52,175 nucleotides of DNA, taken from IMG/VR virus record IMGVR_UViG_3300028840_000942, positions 1 to 52,175 of that record. One strand, given 5' to 3'. This DNA is from a virus. The first letter of the stretch is position 1; every line of letters begins with the position of its first letter. The notes below the pieces were generated by a model, which saw nothing but the letters and a program-made list of their open reading frames with translations, was not told the DNA's origin and searched no databases. Both the position numbers and the translations under genes were made by a program. Shown piece after piece: positions 13,110 to 20,633 of the stretch.

Positions 13110-13377
13110 GTTCTTAGTCAGTCTAGGTGCATTACTATGTGCCCCGTTTTTACCCGCGCTTAAAGGCGCGGATAAAAGTCTAGCGGTTAGACATGAGGAG
13201 TGGGAGAATCATTATATCATGGCAGATGGTAACGAGTGGTGGGAATGCAAGAGTCGCCGAGTAGATGAGGGTGAAAATCATCTATTTAAGGCACAATGGC
13301 GGAATGAGCCATATCCCCCAACATGGGAAGAGTACATTTATTGGCAGAATAAGGGGCGTGGACGATGGCACCCATAA
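13096..13377 (+). CDS. Exported protein with signal peptide, 93 aa
   Basis: GAGGAG precedes the ATG by eight bases. Residues 1-25 (RGKFLVSLGALLCAPFLPALKG) form a basic-hydrophobic Sec-type signal peptide. The mature part is short and Trp-rich (NEWWECK, YPPTWEEYIYWQNKG). Unusually, the region after the hydrophobic core (PALKGADKSLAVRH) is encoded by a hairpin CCGCGC-TTAAAG-GCGCGG and palindrome copy A, the only copy in the family translated in frame with good support. No family recognised. Confidence 0.65.
   Translation: MTRGKFLVSLGALLCAPFLPALKGADKSLAVRHEEWENHYIMADGNEWWECKSRRVDEGENHLFKAQWRNEPYPPTWEEYIYWQNKGRGRWHP
13154..13192. repeat. Hairpin plus GTCTAAC-type palindrome, copy A
   Basis: CCGCGC (13154-13159), loop TTAAAG, GCGCGG (13166-13171), then GTCTAGCGGTTAGAC (13178-13192). 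Preceded by TTTTTACC. The same pairing of a TTTACCCGCG block with the palindrome occurs at copies B, C and F, but here inside a coding sequence. Confidence 0.85.
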
Positions 13378-13547
13378 GGGATTTTCGTTGCTATGTGTGT
13401 GGGTATGTAAAGACGGATGTAACACATCCGGCGGAACTGGATGCTTGCCCGAAATGTAAGAGTAGGAGCTGGACTAAGGTGCCTTCCGCACCAGGGGGGT
13501 TTAAGGGGCTACCTACTGAGAAGTTCTATAAGAGAGGGGAGAAATGA
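13365..13547 (+). CDS. Zinc-ribbon protein (FmdB-like), 60 aa
   Basis: MAPIRDFRCYVCGYVKTDV, then CPKCKSRSW and PSAPGGFKG. Four Cys in two pairs about 20 residues apart; the order resembles small FmdB-type zinc ribbons. Overlaps the signal-peptide gene by 13 bases and the next gene by 4. Confidence 0.7.
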   Translation: MAPIRDFRCYVCGYVKTDVTHPAELDACPKCKSRSWTKVPSAPGGFKGLPTEKFYKRGEK

Positions 13548-13645
13548 AGTTACCATTTAAGGCGATAGCGAAGGTTATTGGGTTGGCGTTACTCGGCGCA
13601 AAGGTCGTTGAGAGAATCATAGATACCATAAAACGGGGGAAATAG
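13544..13645 (+). CDS. Small basic amphipathic protein, 33 aa
   Basis: ATG 13544 overlaps the upstream stop (ATGA) after GAGGGGAGAA. MKLPFKAIAKVIGLALLGAKVVERII... is a single amphipathic, partly hydrophobic helix with a basic end, resembling the 39-aa protein at 42531. Membrane association is likely; function unknown. Confidence 0.55.
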   Translation: MKLPFKAIAKVIGLALLGAKVVERIIDTIKRGK

Positions 13646-13648
13646 GGG

Positions 13649-13676
13649 TTGACAAATCCGTTACGCATGATATAAT
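13649..13676 (+). promoter_or_regulatory. Strong sigma-70-like promoter
   Basis: TTGACA (13649-13654), 16-base spacer, perfect TATAAT (13671-13676), in the short gap after the 33-aa gene. It would transcribe the genes from 13730 and probably the head genes. Best consensus match in the window. Confidence 0.85.
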
Positions 13677-13729
13677 GTTTTACGTAGAGAGTGAATCAAT
13701 TTCACACGGAGGTCTAGCAGGAGATATGG

Positions 13730-13933
13730 TTGAGTACGGAAGAGGAAATACGGGCAGTATTCGAGCAGGATATAGCGGAGAAGTCGAAGCAGGTAATCAA
13801 CAGGCAGAGCATATTGCCGTTTTTGGACGGCATGGAAGGAATGTCGATTCAGGAGTTGTATTGGGGGCTGATTGATGAGGAGGATATTGCACTATTACAG
13901 AGGATTGCGGAGATAGAGGATGATTCATTGTGA
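13730..13933 (+). CDS. Acidic helical protein, 67 aa
   Basis: TTG start at 13730 preceded by AGGAGATATGG, a strong ribosome site with good spacing; there is no competing ATG. The acidic protein (STEEEIRAVFEQDIAEK..., DEEDIALLQRIAEIEDDS) is helical. First gene after the strong promoter. No family recognised. Confidence 0.65.
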   Translation: MSTEEEIRAVFEQDIAEKSKQVINRQSILPFLDGMEGMSIQELYWGLIDEEDIALLQRIAEIEDDSL

Positions 13934-14141
13934 TATTTGTAACAAGCCATTTGCGACAAGACATCATGCAGAGTATTATACAGTTATGATTGAGTGGGAT
14001 CAGTGGAAGTGGTCATGTAAACCGTTTGTATATAATTGTTTAAGTGACCCTGCTGTGTGTGGACCTTGCTTCGTTCGAGCGGTAAGGGAAGGTCATATTT
14101 GGGCGCCACCAAATCTGGATGCGGAGGTAGCAGATGATTGA
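13920..14141 (+). CDS. Zinc-finger-like protein, 73 aa
   Basis: MIHCDICNKPFATRHHAEYY opens with CxxC and HH; CGPCF near residue 50 supplies a second Cys pair, giving a treble-clef-like zinc site. The remainder is Trp-rich. Function unknown. Confidence 0.7.
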   Translation: MIHCDICNKPFATRHHAEYYTVMIEWDQWKWSCKPFVYNCLSDPAVCGPCFVRAVREGHIWAPPNLDAEVADD

Positions 14142-14217
14142 CGGATTATTGTTGGTATTAGCTGGAGTATGTATCGGTGCTGGGTTTGTTATATGGTTAT
14201 TTGAGATAAAGAGATGA
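14134..14217 (+). CDS. Single-pass membrane peptide, 27 aa
   Basis: ATG 14134, TGA 14215-14217. Nearly the whole peptide is one membrane helix (LLLVLAGVCIGAGFVIWLF) with a basic end. Overlaps both neighbours by 4-8 bases (ATGATAA at its end), the usual coupling in this genome. Confidence 0.55.
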   Translation: MIDGLLLVLAGVCIGAGFVIWLFEIKR

Positions 14218-14336
14218 TAACTGAGATGGATTTTGTATCGTTTGTGGTAAGGGCGGATATACGGGTTGAATGGTTCTTTTGCGTATTCGCTATTATAATC
14301 CTTATCAATTTACTAAAATTTTTTCGCAAAAAATAA
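14214..14336 (+). CDS. Single-pass membrane protein, 40 aa
   Basis: ATG 14214 overlaps the upstream TGA. A polar N-terminus is followed by one hydrophobic helix (WFFCVFAIIILINLLKFF) and RKK. Together with the 27-aa peptide before it this makes a pair of tiny membrane proteins; roles unknown. Confidence 0.55.
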   Translation: MITEMDFVSFVVRADIRVEWFFCVFAIIILINLLKFFRKK

Positions 14337-14348
14337 GCGGAGGGGCAG

Positions 14349-14510
14349 ATGACAGAGAAAGGGCGGAAGTTCGAACGGTTATTGACACTTTACCAGATGA
14401 ATATGGATGTGATACAGAAGCTTGAGCATATACCGTATCCACAGGCTGGGAAGGCTACTGAAAAAGCATTAGATAATCTTCTCATTATTCTTGATAAATT
14501 AGAAGTTTAA
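14349..14510 (+). CDS. Small helical protein, 53 aa
   Basis: ATG 14349 after GCGGAGGGGCAG; TAA 14508-14510. MTEKGRKFERLLTLYQMNMDVI... is amphipathic helical. No family recognised. A stretch of about 140 bases without a clear gene follows (14511-14653). Confidence 0.6.
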   Translation: MTEKGRKFERLLTLYQMNMDVIQKLEHIPYPQAGKATEKALDNLLIILDKLEV

Positions 14511-14653
14511 CTATAGTTTTGAATAAGTATAGGTAATCATGGCAGAAAATGGCGAAAGGGTAAGTCCTTAGTCAATGTCTGCTACATATTCGGGATAGAG
14601 TCGCATATTGCGAAGGGGAGTAATTAGGCAGATAAATACTGAGTGGGATCGCA

Positions 14654-14791
14654 TTGCCTAAAAAATTACACGAAGCATTAAAGAAGCAAGCCAGGAAGAA
14701 GGGGCTAAAAGGTAAACGGGCCGATGCCTACGTTTACGGCACATTAAAGAAAGCTAAATCGAAAAAGAAGAAGATTCGCAAAAAGACGTAA
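14654..14791 (+). CDS. Small very basic protein, 45 aa
   Basis: TTG start (no ATG available), TAA 14789-14791. MPKKLHEALKKQARKKGLKGKRADAYVYGTLKK... is Lys-rich; small basic proteins with a KRADAYVYGTL-like core are frequent just before the portal gene in phages. Probably binds nucleic acid. The next ORF begins at ATT formed with the last base of its stop. Confidence 0.6.
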   Translation: MPKKLHEALKKQARKKGLKGKRADAYVYGTLKKAKSKKKKIRKKT

Positions 14792-14919
14792 TTAAAATCT
14801 GTTACGTTTTTCACGGGGAAACGATTTTCCTGCCTCCGGGCACCTTTCCGGGGAAAACCCTAACTACCACTTATGACCATGTGGACAAGTGGGCGGATTA
14901 TGTATTTGGAAACAATTAA
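14791..14919 (+). CDS. ORF with near-cognate ATT start, 42 aa
   Basis: Open from an upstream TAA at 14755-14757 to TAA 14917-14919 with no ATG, GTG or TTG. ATT at 14791 shares its A with the stop of the basic gene (TAATT), the same geometry as the TAATG overlaps here. The product (KICYVFHGETIFLPPG..., YDHVDKWADYVFG) is protein-like, and its own stop overlaps the next ATG (TAATG). Alternative: a -1 frameshift from the basic gene at the CAAAAAG run. Confidence 0.5.
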   Translation: MKICYVFHGETIFLPPGTFPGKTLTTTYDHVDKWADYVFGNN

Positions 14920-15071
14920 TGAGTAAAGAACTACAACAAAGACGGACTCGGTGTTGCAATGTAATACCTGAGAAAAGCACAGAAAACAAGCCTAATGAAC
15001 GGCCAGGGGAATATCATTATAAATGCCCCAAGTGTGGGCAAGACCCTGTGTCTATAAGAATACTTTTATAA
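14919..15071 (+). CDS. CxxC protein, 50 aa
   Basis: ATG 14919 overlaps the previous stop (TAATG); an upstream GTG at 14889 is less likely for that reason. Has RCC near the start and KCPKCGQDP near the end, so a zinc ribbon may form. The stop TAA is two bases before the portal ATG. Confidence 0.6.
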   Translation: MSKELQQRRTRCCNVIPEKSTENKPNERPGEYHYKCPKCGQDPVSIRILL

Positions 15072-15072
15072 A

Positions 15073-17100
15073 ATGGCTAAAGATAAAGAGTTTCAGCAGA
15101 CTAAATCTGATGTTGACCCGTTCATGGGCGGGGTCAAGGTCAATTTAAAGAAAAAAATCAAGGGAGTACCTTTAAAAGAGTCCCTTTCCCATGAGATAGA
15201 TACTATTCTTTCCACGGAACTGCGGAATCAGGAAAAACTGGTAAAGAAGATTGAGAATTGGAATAAGCAGTACCGTGGCATTAAAAAAGAGCGCAAACCT
15301 ACTCAGGCTAATACCGCTGCACCATATACCCGTTCTAGGGTAGATTCTATCGCTGTTAGGCTTATTGACCTGATTTTCGGGCAACAGAAAGTTGCTGTAT
15401 TGCGTCCGCTTGAAGAGTGGGCAGTAGATTTAGCCCCGAAACTTGAGGATGGGCTTGAATGGTGGCGGAAACATATCGTTGATTTTCGTAAAACTATTTT
15501 TTCCCCGTTATTGCAATGCCTGAAAGCGGGGACGGGCATAGTAATGATTGATAATGAACGGCGAAAAAAGACCTATGTACGCTATGCTACCCCAGATGAG
15601 AAGAAGAACAAGGGCATTAAGAAGTACAAAACCCAAGAAGGGGAGTTTTTAGTTAAGGTTCCGCAGACTGTCTATGAAGGACCGATTTTGCGGGCGATTT
15701 CAAGGGAAGATTTCCTGATTTCTAGCGATGCCGTAAATATAGAGGATGCCAATATTTGCGGTTATCGGACTTATGTACCCCGTCATGTCTTCGATTTGCG
15801 GGTAAAAACGAAATATTACGACATATCCGAGGAAGAAGCCAAGAAAATAGTCGGGGATGAGCTTGACGAAACGAAACAAGCCCGAATTTCGGACTCGAAT
15901 AAGGATTATGACGACCATATTCGGGAAAAAATCGAAGTTTGGCGGTTATGGTACCGATATGATGTCGATAATGACGGGGAAGCAGATGATATTATCGTTG
16001 AATTTCACCCTGAGTCGGCGATGGTACTAAAAGCCAATTATAACCACTTATTTTACGGTTTTAGACCATTTGTGCCGTTAATATTTAACCCTATCGAGTT
16101 TTCGTTCGATGGGGAAGGCTTATGTGCGATATTAGAGAAAATTCAGGAAGAGATAGATACCTTCCATAACCTGAGAATAGATTACCTGCACCAGACCGTT
16201 GTACCCCTTTTCAAGCGTAGGATTGGGTCAGGTGCGGAAAATTACAAGGATTATGAGCCTGGGACGATAGTTGACACGGAAGATCCAGAAAATGACCTTC
16301 AGATGATGGTATTTCATCAGGGCGACCTTCCTAGCACGATTGCCGAGGAACAGATGCTCTCACAGGCGGGGGATGAGGCTATCGGTAATGCACCGAGTTT
16401 TATGGGGCAACCTACTTCTGAACGACCTGTGGCAAGGGAAACCCTGGCATTAATCCAAGAATTAAATAAAAAACTCAAAGTTGGCGGGGAAAATGTACGT
16501 GGCGGAATAAAAGATATTTATATGGAGGTTGTTGAGAACTTCGCTCAGAATCAACCCCATTTTGAGTATCAGGTAGAGAAAGACACCAAGAAAGGCAAGG
16601 TATTCAACAAGGCTGAGTTGGACTTCCCATTTGAGATGATTCGGGATGGTATCGCCATAGACCTGATGGCTTCAAGCGAGGTAATGAATACTGAGATACG
16701 GAGAGAGATTGACCTGACTCTGTATCAGTTACTTGGTGATTATTATACAAAACTGGCGGGCATGGTAGAGATGTTACTTAATCATGAAGTACCGCCAGAT
16801 ATGAAACCATTGTTTATCAAGTGGTCGAAGATATTTGAGAAGCTGATGGAGAGGATAGTCAGGGATTTCGGTAATGTGGATGCGGAATCTCTGGTAGACA
16901 GTATCCCTGAAGAGATACTTGACCAGGCACTTATGCAACAGATGCAGATGATGGTTGAGCAGGCGGTACAGCAGGCTACTCAGCAACAGGCACAGCAATA
17001 CGAGCAAAAGATACAGGAAATGCAGATGCAGATGGATGAGGCATTAGGGGCACAGCCGATGCCGATACAGACAATGGGACCACAGAATGCAGGATATTAA
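15073..17100 (+). CDS. Portal protein
   Basis: 675 residues, the size and position of podovirus portal proteins (first large gene, followed by scaffold and capsid). N-terminal 60 residues are charged; then a helix and RSRVDSIAVRLIDLIFG, EDFLISSDA, and a long central segment with FRPFVPLIFNPIEFSFDGEGLCAILEKIQ, typical of portal wing/clip regions. The last 60 residues are Gln/Met-rich coiled coil (MQQMQMMVEQAVQQATQQQ) matching the barrel/crown end. It forms the dodecameric DNA channel to which terminase and tail bind. Its end overlaps the next gene by 14 bases. Confidence 0.85.
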   Translation: MAKDKEFQQTKSDVDPFMGGVKVNLKKKIKGVPLKESLSHEIDTILSTELRNQEKLVKKIENWNKQYRGIKKERKPTQANTAAPYTRSRVDSIAVRLIDLIFGQQKVAVLRPLEEWAVDLAPKLEDGLEWWRKHIVDFRKTIFSPLLQCLKAGTGIVMIDNERRKKTYVRYATPDEKKNKGIKKYKTQEGEFLVKVPQTVYEGPILRAISREDFLISSDAVNIEDANICGYRTYVPRHVFDLRVKTKYYDISEEEAKKIVGDELDETKQARISDSNKDYDDHIREKIEVWRLWYRYDVDNDGEADDIIVEFHPESAMVLKANYNHLFYGFRPFVPLIFNPIEFSFDGEGLCAILEKIQEEIDTFHNLRIDYLHQTVVPLFKRRIGSGAENYKDYEPGTIVDTEDPENDLQMMVFHQGDLPSTIAEEQMLSQAGDEAIGNAPSFMGQPTSERPVARETLALIQELNKKLKVGGENVRGGIKDIYMEVVENFAQNQPHFEYQVEKDTKKGKVFNKAELDFPFEMIRDGIAIDLMASSEVMNTEIRREIDLTLYQLLGDYYTKLAGMVEMLLNHEVPPDMKPLFIKWSKIFEKLMERIVRDFGNVDAESLVDSIPEEILDQALMQQMQMMVEQAVQQATQQQAQQYEQKIQEMQMQMDEALGAQPMPIQTMGPQNAGY

Positions 17101-17374
17101 TGTTGTTAGGAAACTGGAGTTCACAGTTGGTGAGCTTCGGAAGTTAAACGCTGACTACCGAGTTACGGTAGGTAACCGTTTTCTTGAATTGTTCTTTGAC
17201 AGACTAAAATCGAAACGCCTCACTAACCTTGAGCGCATGGTTTCCAAGAATGCTGATGAGCAATCACGGGACTATTGGGCGGGGCACACAGAGGCGTTTA
17301 AAAGCATTAAATCAGAGTATGACCAACTCGCAAAAGAGTTGGATGAAGCATTAAAAGCAGGGCAAACGGGTTAG
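17087..17374 (+). CDS. Hypothetical helical protein, 95 aa
   Basis: Starts inside the portal end (MQDINVVRKLEFTVGELRKLN). Helical and charged throughout. In this position phages often have a small head-assembly protein; no family recognised. Confidence 0.65.
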   Translation: MQDINVVRKLEFTVGELRKLNADYRVTVGNRFLELFFDRLKSKRLTNLERMVSKNADEQSRDYWAGHTEAFKSIKSEYDQLAKELDEALKAGQTG

Positions 17375-17400
17375 GCCGACCTTGCGAATAGGAGTTTTAC

Positions 17401-18234
17401 ATGACAGACGATTTGGGCAAACCGGCTGATGATGCCTCTTCGGGGGGAACGTCACAGGCGGACCTAAACACGGAAGGTACTCCACAGACGGATTCCGGTG
17501 AACCTGAAAGATTCAAGGGCAAATCACGGGAAGAAATCTTGAAGATGTACCAAGAGAAAGAGGCTCACTTCGACAAGAAGCTCGATGAAGTAAAAGGCGA
17601 AACTTCTAAAGAAGTGGAAACTCTTAAAAAAGACTTGCAGGCGTACCAGTCGTGGTATCAGCAGCAGCAACAGCAAGCTGCCCCACAGCCTACGCCAGAC
17701 CCACCAGTGGACCAGTCAAGACTTGTGGATGCGTTACTTGAGAATCCGGTTCAAACACTTAATCAAATCCTTGATTATCGTGATCAGAACAAGATGTATC
17801 AAGAAGCGTGGTCAGAAGGACCGATGGCATTGGCACGGGCAAAGAAGGAGCGACCAGACATATTTGAGGGGGTTGATGACAATCAACTCCAACAGACCAT
17901 CTTTGGTGGGATACAGTCAGGTCAACTCCATCCTAGCCTAGCCAAGAAGCCTGAAGCCTGGATGATGGCGGCGGGGCAAACTAAACTCGTTCAGAACGAT
18001 TTTAAGCTCCAATCTACGCCACCTATACCACCAACGCCACCCACAGGGGACTTACCACCGACGGCGAAACCGCAAGTCACAGATTCAGACACAGACGACA
18101 TCCAGTTCGACCCATTGACTTTAGAGTTGATGGAAGGATTCGGTGTCGATTCTAAGGAAAAGGCTGCTAAGATGATTCAAAACTGGCGGAAGAACCCAGA
18201 TCCTCGTATGTCCCTTGACATTCAAAAGGAGTAA
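17401..18234 (+). CDS. Scaffolding-like protein
   Basis: 277 residues, acidic, with a low-complexity N-terminus, a coiled coil around residues 45-95 ending in a poly-Gln run, a Pro/Thr-rich linker and a C-terminal helix. This composition between portal and capsid genes is characteristic of internal scaffolds, which guide capsid assembly and are then lost. Identification rests on position and composition. Confidence 0.65.
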   Translation: MTDDLGKPADDASSGGTSQADLNTEGTPQTDSGEPERFKGKSREEILKMYQEKEAHFDKKLDEVKGETSKEVETLKKDLQAYQSWYQQQQQQAAPQPTPDPPVDQSRLVDALLENPVQTLNQILDYRDQNKMYQEAWSEGPMALARAKKERPDIFEGVDDNQLQQTIFGGIQSGQLHPSLAKKPEAWMMAAGQTKLVQNDFKLQSTPPIPPTPPTGDLPPTAKPQVTDSDTDDIQFDPLTLELMEGFGVDSKEKAAKMIQNWRKNPDPRMSLDIQKE

Positions 18235-18237
18235 GAA

Positions 18238-18882
18238 ATGCTACTGAAAGATTGTCAGATATACGATTTAAAGAAGTCCACATTGGACTTGGATTTGGAG
18301 ATTGCAGAGGCGAGGAAAGCCGTACAAAAGGCGACCCAAGAGGAAACTCAAGCAGGGAACATACTCAAGGAATTGACTAAAGAGGATGCGAGTTACGCTA
18401 AACTCAAAAAGCGGGTAGATAAAGCCAGTAAGGATTTAGATTCAGCGACAACGACTCTCTCAAAGCTGGAAAGCGGGTATGACCAGAAACTCATGGACAA
18501 TAAGTTTAAGTTCATCGAGAAGGTACTGGTTGACCGCAAGGTTATTCGTGGACCGGATTATAAGCTGAAATGGGGTTCGACAATGCAGGATAAAGCGGGT
18601 TCAAGTTTTGCTTCCCGCTGGAAAGAACTGTATTCGGCAACATTAGTTACGCCGAAAGACAAGGTATGGGTGTCTGGGGCTGTCTGGACGGGCAGCGAAT
18701 TTAAGCACCGTGATGCCGTGTTAATGAAGATACCTCTTGAAGTGTACATTGAGAAACGCAGGCGGGAAACCGCTAAAAGTGATAGGCAGAAAGCCAAGTT
18801 ACGTAGCGAACTAGCTGCGGAAGCTCAGAAAGCAGGCTCACGGCTTATTACCGAGGAGGAGGTCGCTGAATTAGGTCTGTAG
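18238..18882 (+). CDS. Hypothetical head-region protein, 214 aa
   Basis: Residues 10-85 form a long coiled coil (EIAEARKAVQKATQEETQ..., KKRVDKASKDLDSATTTLSKLE). The C-terminal half is mixed, with a basic helix KRRRETAKSDRQKAKLRSEL. Located between scaffold and decoration genes; may be a head-assembly factor. No family recognised. Confidence 0.65.
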   Translation: MLLKDCQIYDLKKSTLDLDLEIAEARKAVQKATQEETQAGNILKELTKEDASYAKLKKRVDKASKDLDSATTTLSKLESGYDQKLMDNKFKFIEKVLVDRKVIRGPDYKLKWGSTMQDKAGSSFASRWKELYSATLVTPKDKVWVSGAVWTGSEFKHRDAVLMKIPLEVYIEKRRRETAKSDRQKAKLRSELAAEAQKAGSRLITEEEVAELGL

Positions 18883-18902
18883 CAGTCGAATAGAGGATAA
18901 AA

Positions 18903-19454
18903 ATGGCTGTTGTAACACCGAAATTTAAGTTCGGTTTTGTTTTACGGGATGGTCCGAATAACATCCAGCTGCTTTCCGAGGGTTCTACACAATCCTTTAA
19001 CCGGGGCGATATTGTGAAGATGTCCAGCGGTAAAGTAGTGCAGTTTACCACGCCTTCTAATTCCACAAAGACTACCACAGGTATCGAAACTGGGATTATT
19101 GGTGTGGCTGCTAGGGATGCGACAGGGACCGCAAATACCCTGATTCCGGTTTACATTATCACACCGGAACAGTTATGGGAAGTTCACGCCCAGCCAGGTA
19201 AGAAACCTTCTACGAAGGCGACTTATGACGAGGGCAAAAATGTGAAACTGGCGTACAAAGCCGTTACCACTTACACATTGAGTAATGGAACGACCACCAC
19301 AACTACAACCGTTGGTGCATGGTACGCACAGAGTACTGCTGCGACAGGCGGAGCCGGTGTGGTGATTGAAAAGTACCGCAGGGGCGACGAAGGTATTAAG
19401 GGTGGACGGATGTTAATTCGATTTACTTCACACGCTTGCGCTGGGCAGTACTAA
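18903..19454 (+). CDS. Capsid decoration-like protein
   Basis: 183 residues, beta-rich, Thr-rich, directly upstream of the major capsid gene. The segment NRGDIVKMSSGKVVQFT...GIIGVAARDA...LIPVYIITPEQLWEVHA resembles small beta-barrel head decoration/stabilisation proteins (DUF2190-like order: surface strand, gIigvA, ipv). Probably binds the capsid lattice. Confidence 0.6.
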   Translation: MAVVTPKFKFGFVLRDGPNNIQLLSEGSTQSFNRGDIVKMSSGKVVQFTTPSNSTKTTTGIETGIIGVAARDATGTANTLIPVYIITPEQLWEVHAQPGKKPSTKATYDEGKNVKLAYKAVTTYTLSNGTTTTTTTVGAWYAQSTAATGGAGVVIEKYRRGDEGIKGGRMLIRFTSHACAGQY

Positions 19455-19466
19455 GGAGAGGCGACA

Positions 19467-20381
19467 ATGGCACATAACATACATTGGGATACAACAACCA
19501 ATCGCGATTTCTTTAAGTCGCTTCTCTGGGACGTGTTTGATTCAACCAAACGTAAGGCGATGTATGAAGCCGAAACGATGGTTAAACACATCAAAGTGAA
19601 AGATGAGTATGAGAGGCGGGCAAGAATCGCCGGTCTGTCTGGGATGCAGCAGATAGCTGACGGTGGAAATATTCCGCTGGCAGAAACTCCTAGTCCCGAT
19701 ACTCAGGACATCAGGCAGGAACGCTACGGTCTGGGATTTGAGATTACCGCCGGTATGAAGAAATTCAACCGATACGGAATGATGAAAGACTTGACCGCAA
19801 AGCTGAGTAAGAATATGCGGGAAGAGAAAGATATTGAACTCGCTAAGATGTTCAATAACGCTACCGCTACAACTTACGCTTCGGGGTTTGATGGATTAGC
19901 GCTCGCTTCCAATAGTCATACCTGTAAGGATGACGGCGGAACAACCTATGACAACTACCTCGATGCAGCTCTGGGTGTTTCTTCATTTGAAAGTGCTGCC
20001 GTGTACTTCGACACTCTTGTTGATGATGACGGGTACGACATTGTGAAGACACCTACGCACCTGTTTGTTAATCCTAACCTTCGCTGGGAAGGACGGGAAA
20101 TACTTGGTTCAGAATTGAAACCCTACACGGGTGACAATACAACCAACGTAGCACAGGACTATGGTTTACAGTTATTCGTGTACCATAGACTTACCGCTAC
20201 AACCTCTTGGGGAATGATTGCCAAGGATGATGATTATGACATCTATGTTATGACATCAGAAGAACCCGACCTCAAGGTGCAGGACGCTCCTAATACTTCT
20301 CGGAATACCATCGTAACTAGCCAGCAATGGTTTAATTACGGATTTGGCGATCCCCGCTCGTTTTACTTAGGAGATGCGTAA
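19467..20381 (+). CDS. Major capsid protein
   Basis: 304 residues with AGGAG before the ATG. Pattern of an HK97-fold capsid protein: N-terminal helical arm, GMQQIADGGNIPLAETPSPD, an elongated strand region (YGLGFEITAGMKKFNRYGMMKDL), an insertion with NSHTCKDDGG, then THLFVNPNLRWEGREIL and a C-terminal strand QQWFNYGFGDPRSFYLG. Position after portal, scaffold and decoration genes confirms the role. The stop TAA shares its last A with ATC of the following zinc-ribbon ORF. Confidence 0.85.
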   Translation: MAHNIHWDTTTNRDFFKSLLWDVFDSTKRKAMYEAETMVKHIKVKDEYERRARIAGLSGMQQIADGGNIPLAETPSPDTQDIRQERYGLGFEITAGMKKFNRYGMMKDLTAKLSKNMREEKDIELAKMFNNATATTYASGFDGLALASNSHTCKDDGGTTYDNYLDAALGVSSFESAAVYFDTLVDDDGYDIVKTPTHLFVNPNLRWEGREILGSELKPYTGDNTTNVAQDYGLQLFVYHRLTATTSWGMIAKDDDYDIYVMTSEEPDLKVQDAPNTSRNTIVTSQQWFNYGFGDPRSFYLGDA

Positions 20382-20554
20382 TCAGGAGATATTGTTTCTA
20401 CTGTTCGCCAGTAGATTTATCCTCGATTAAGGGGACGATATTTCATCCGATTGGTGAGAAGGTCGAATGTCCTTCTTGCGAAAAGGAAGTTAGAAAAGGA
20501 CAGATACTTGTTCTGATGGAAATAGGCGGGGAACATTCTTCTAGGGATGAGTGA
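20381..20554 (+). CDS. Zinc-ribbon ORF with near-cognate ATC start, 57 aa
   Basis: Open from ATC at 20381, which overlaps the capsid stop (TAATC), to TGA 20552-20554; no usable ATG/GTG/TTG lies before the first Cys pair. The product has YCFYCSP and ECPSCEKEV about 28 residues apart, a clear four-Cys zinc ribbon, so the frame is evidently coding. AGGAG sits seven bases before the ATC. Alternatives are a -1 frameshift extending the capsid protein, as in T7 10B, or a sequence error. Confidence 0.55.
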   Translation: MRRYCFYCSPVDLSSIKGTIFHPIGEKVECPSCEKEVRKGQILVLMEIGGEHSSRDE

Positions 20555-20633
20555 TTTCCCGCCACAACCCCACCTCATGCTTGTCCTAGACCTGTGATGC
20601 GAGAGCGATGAGGACAGGGGGATGGAGAAATAA

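Noticed and set aside
20582-20616. TGTCCT...AGGACA hairpin after the capsid region as a terminator
   Set aside because: The stem is only six pairs with a loop of over 20 bases and no T-run follows.
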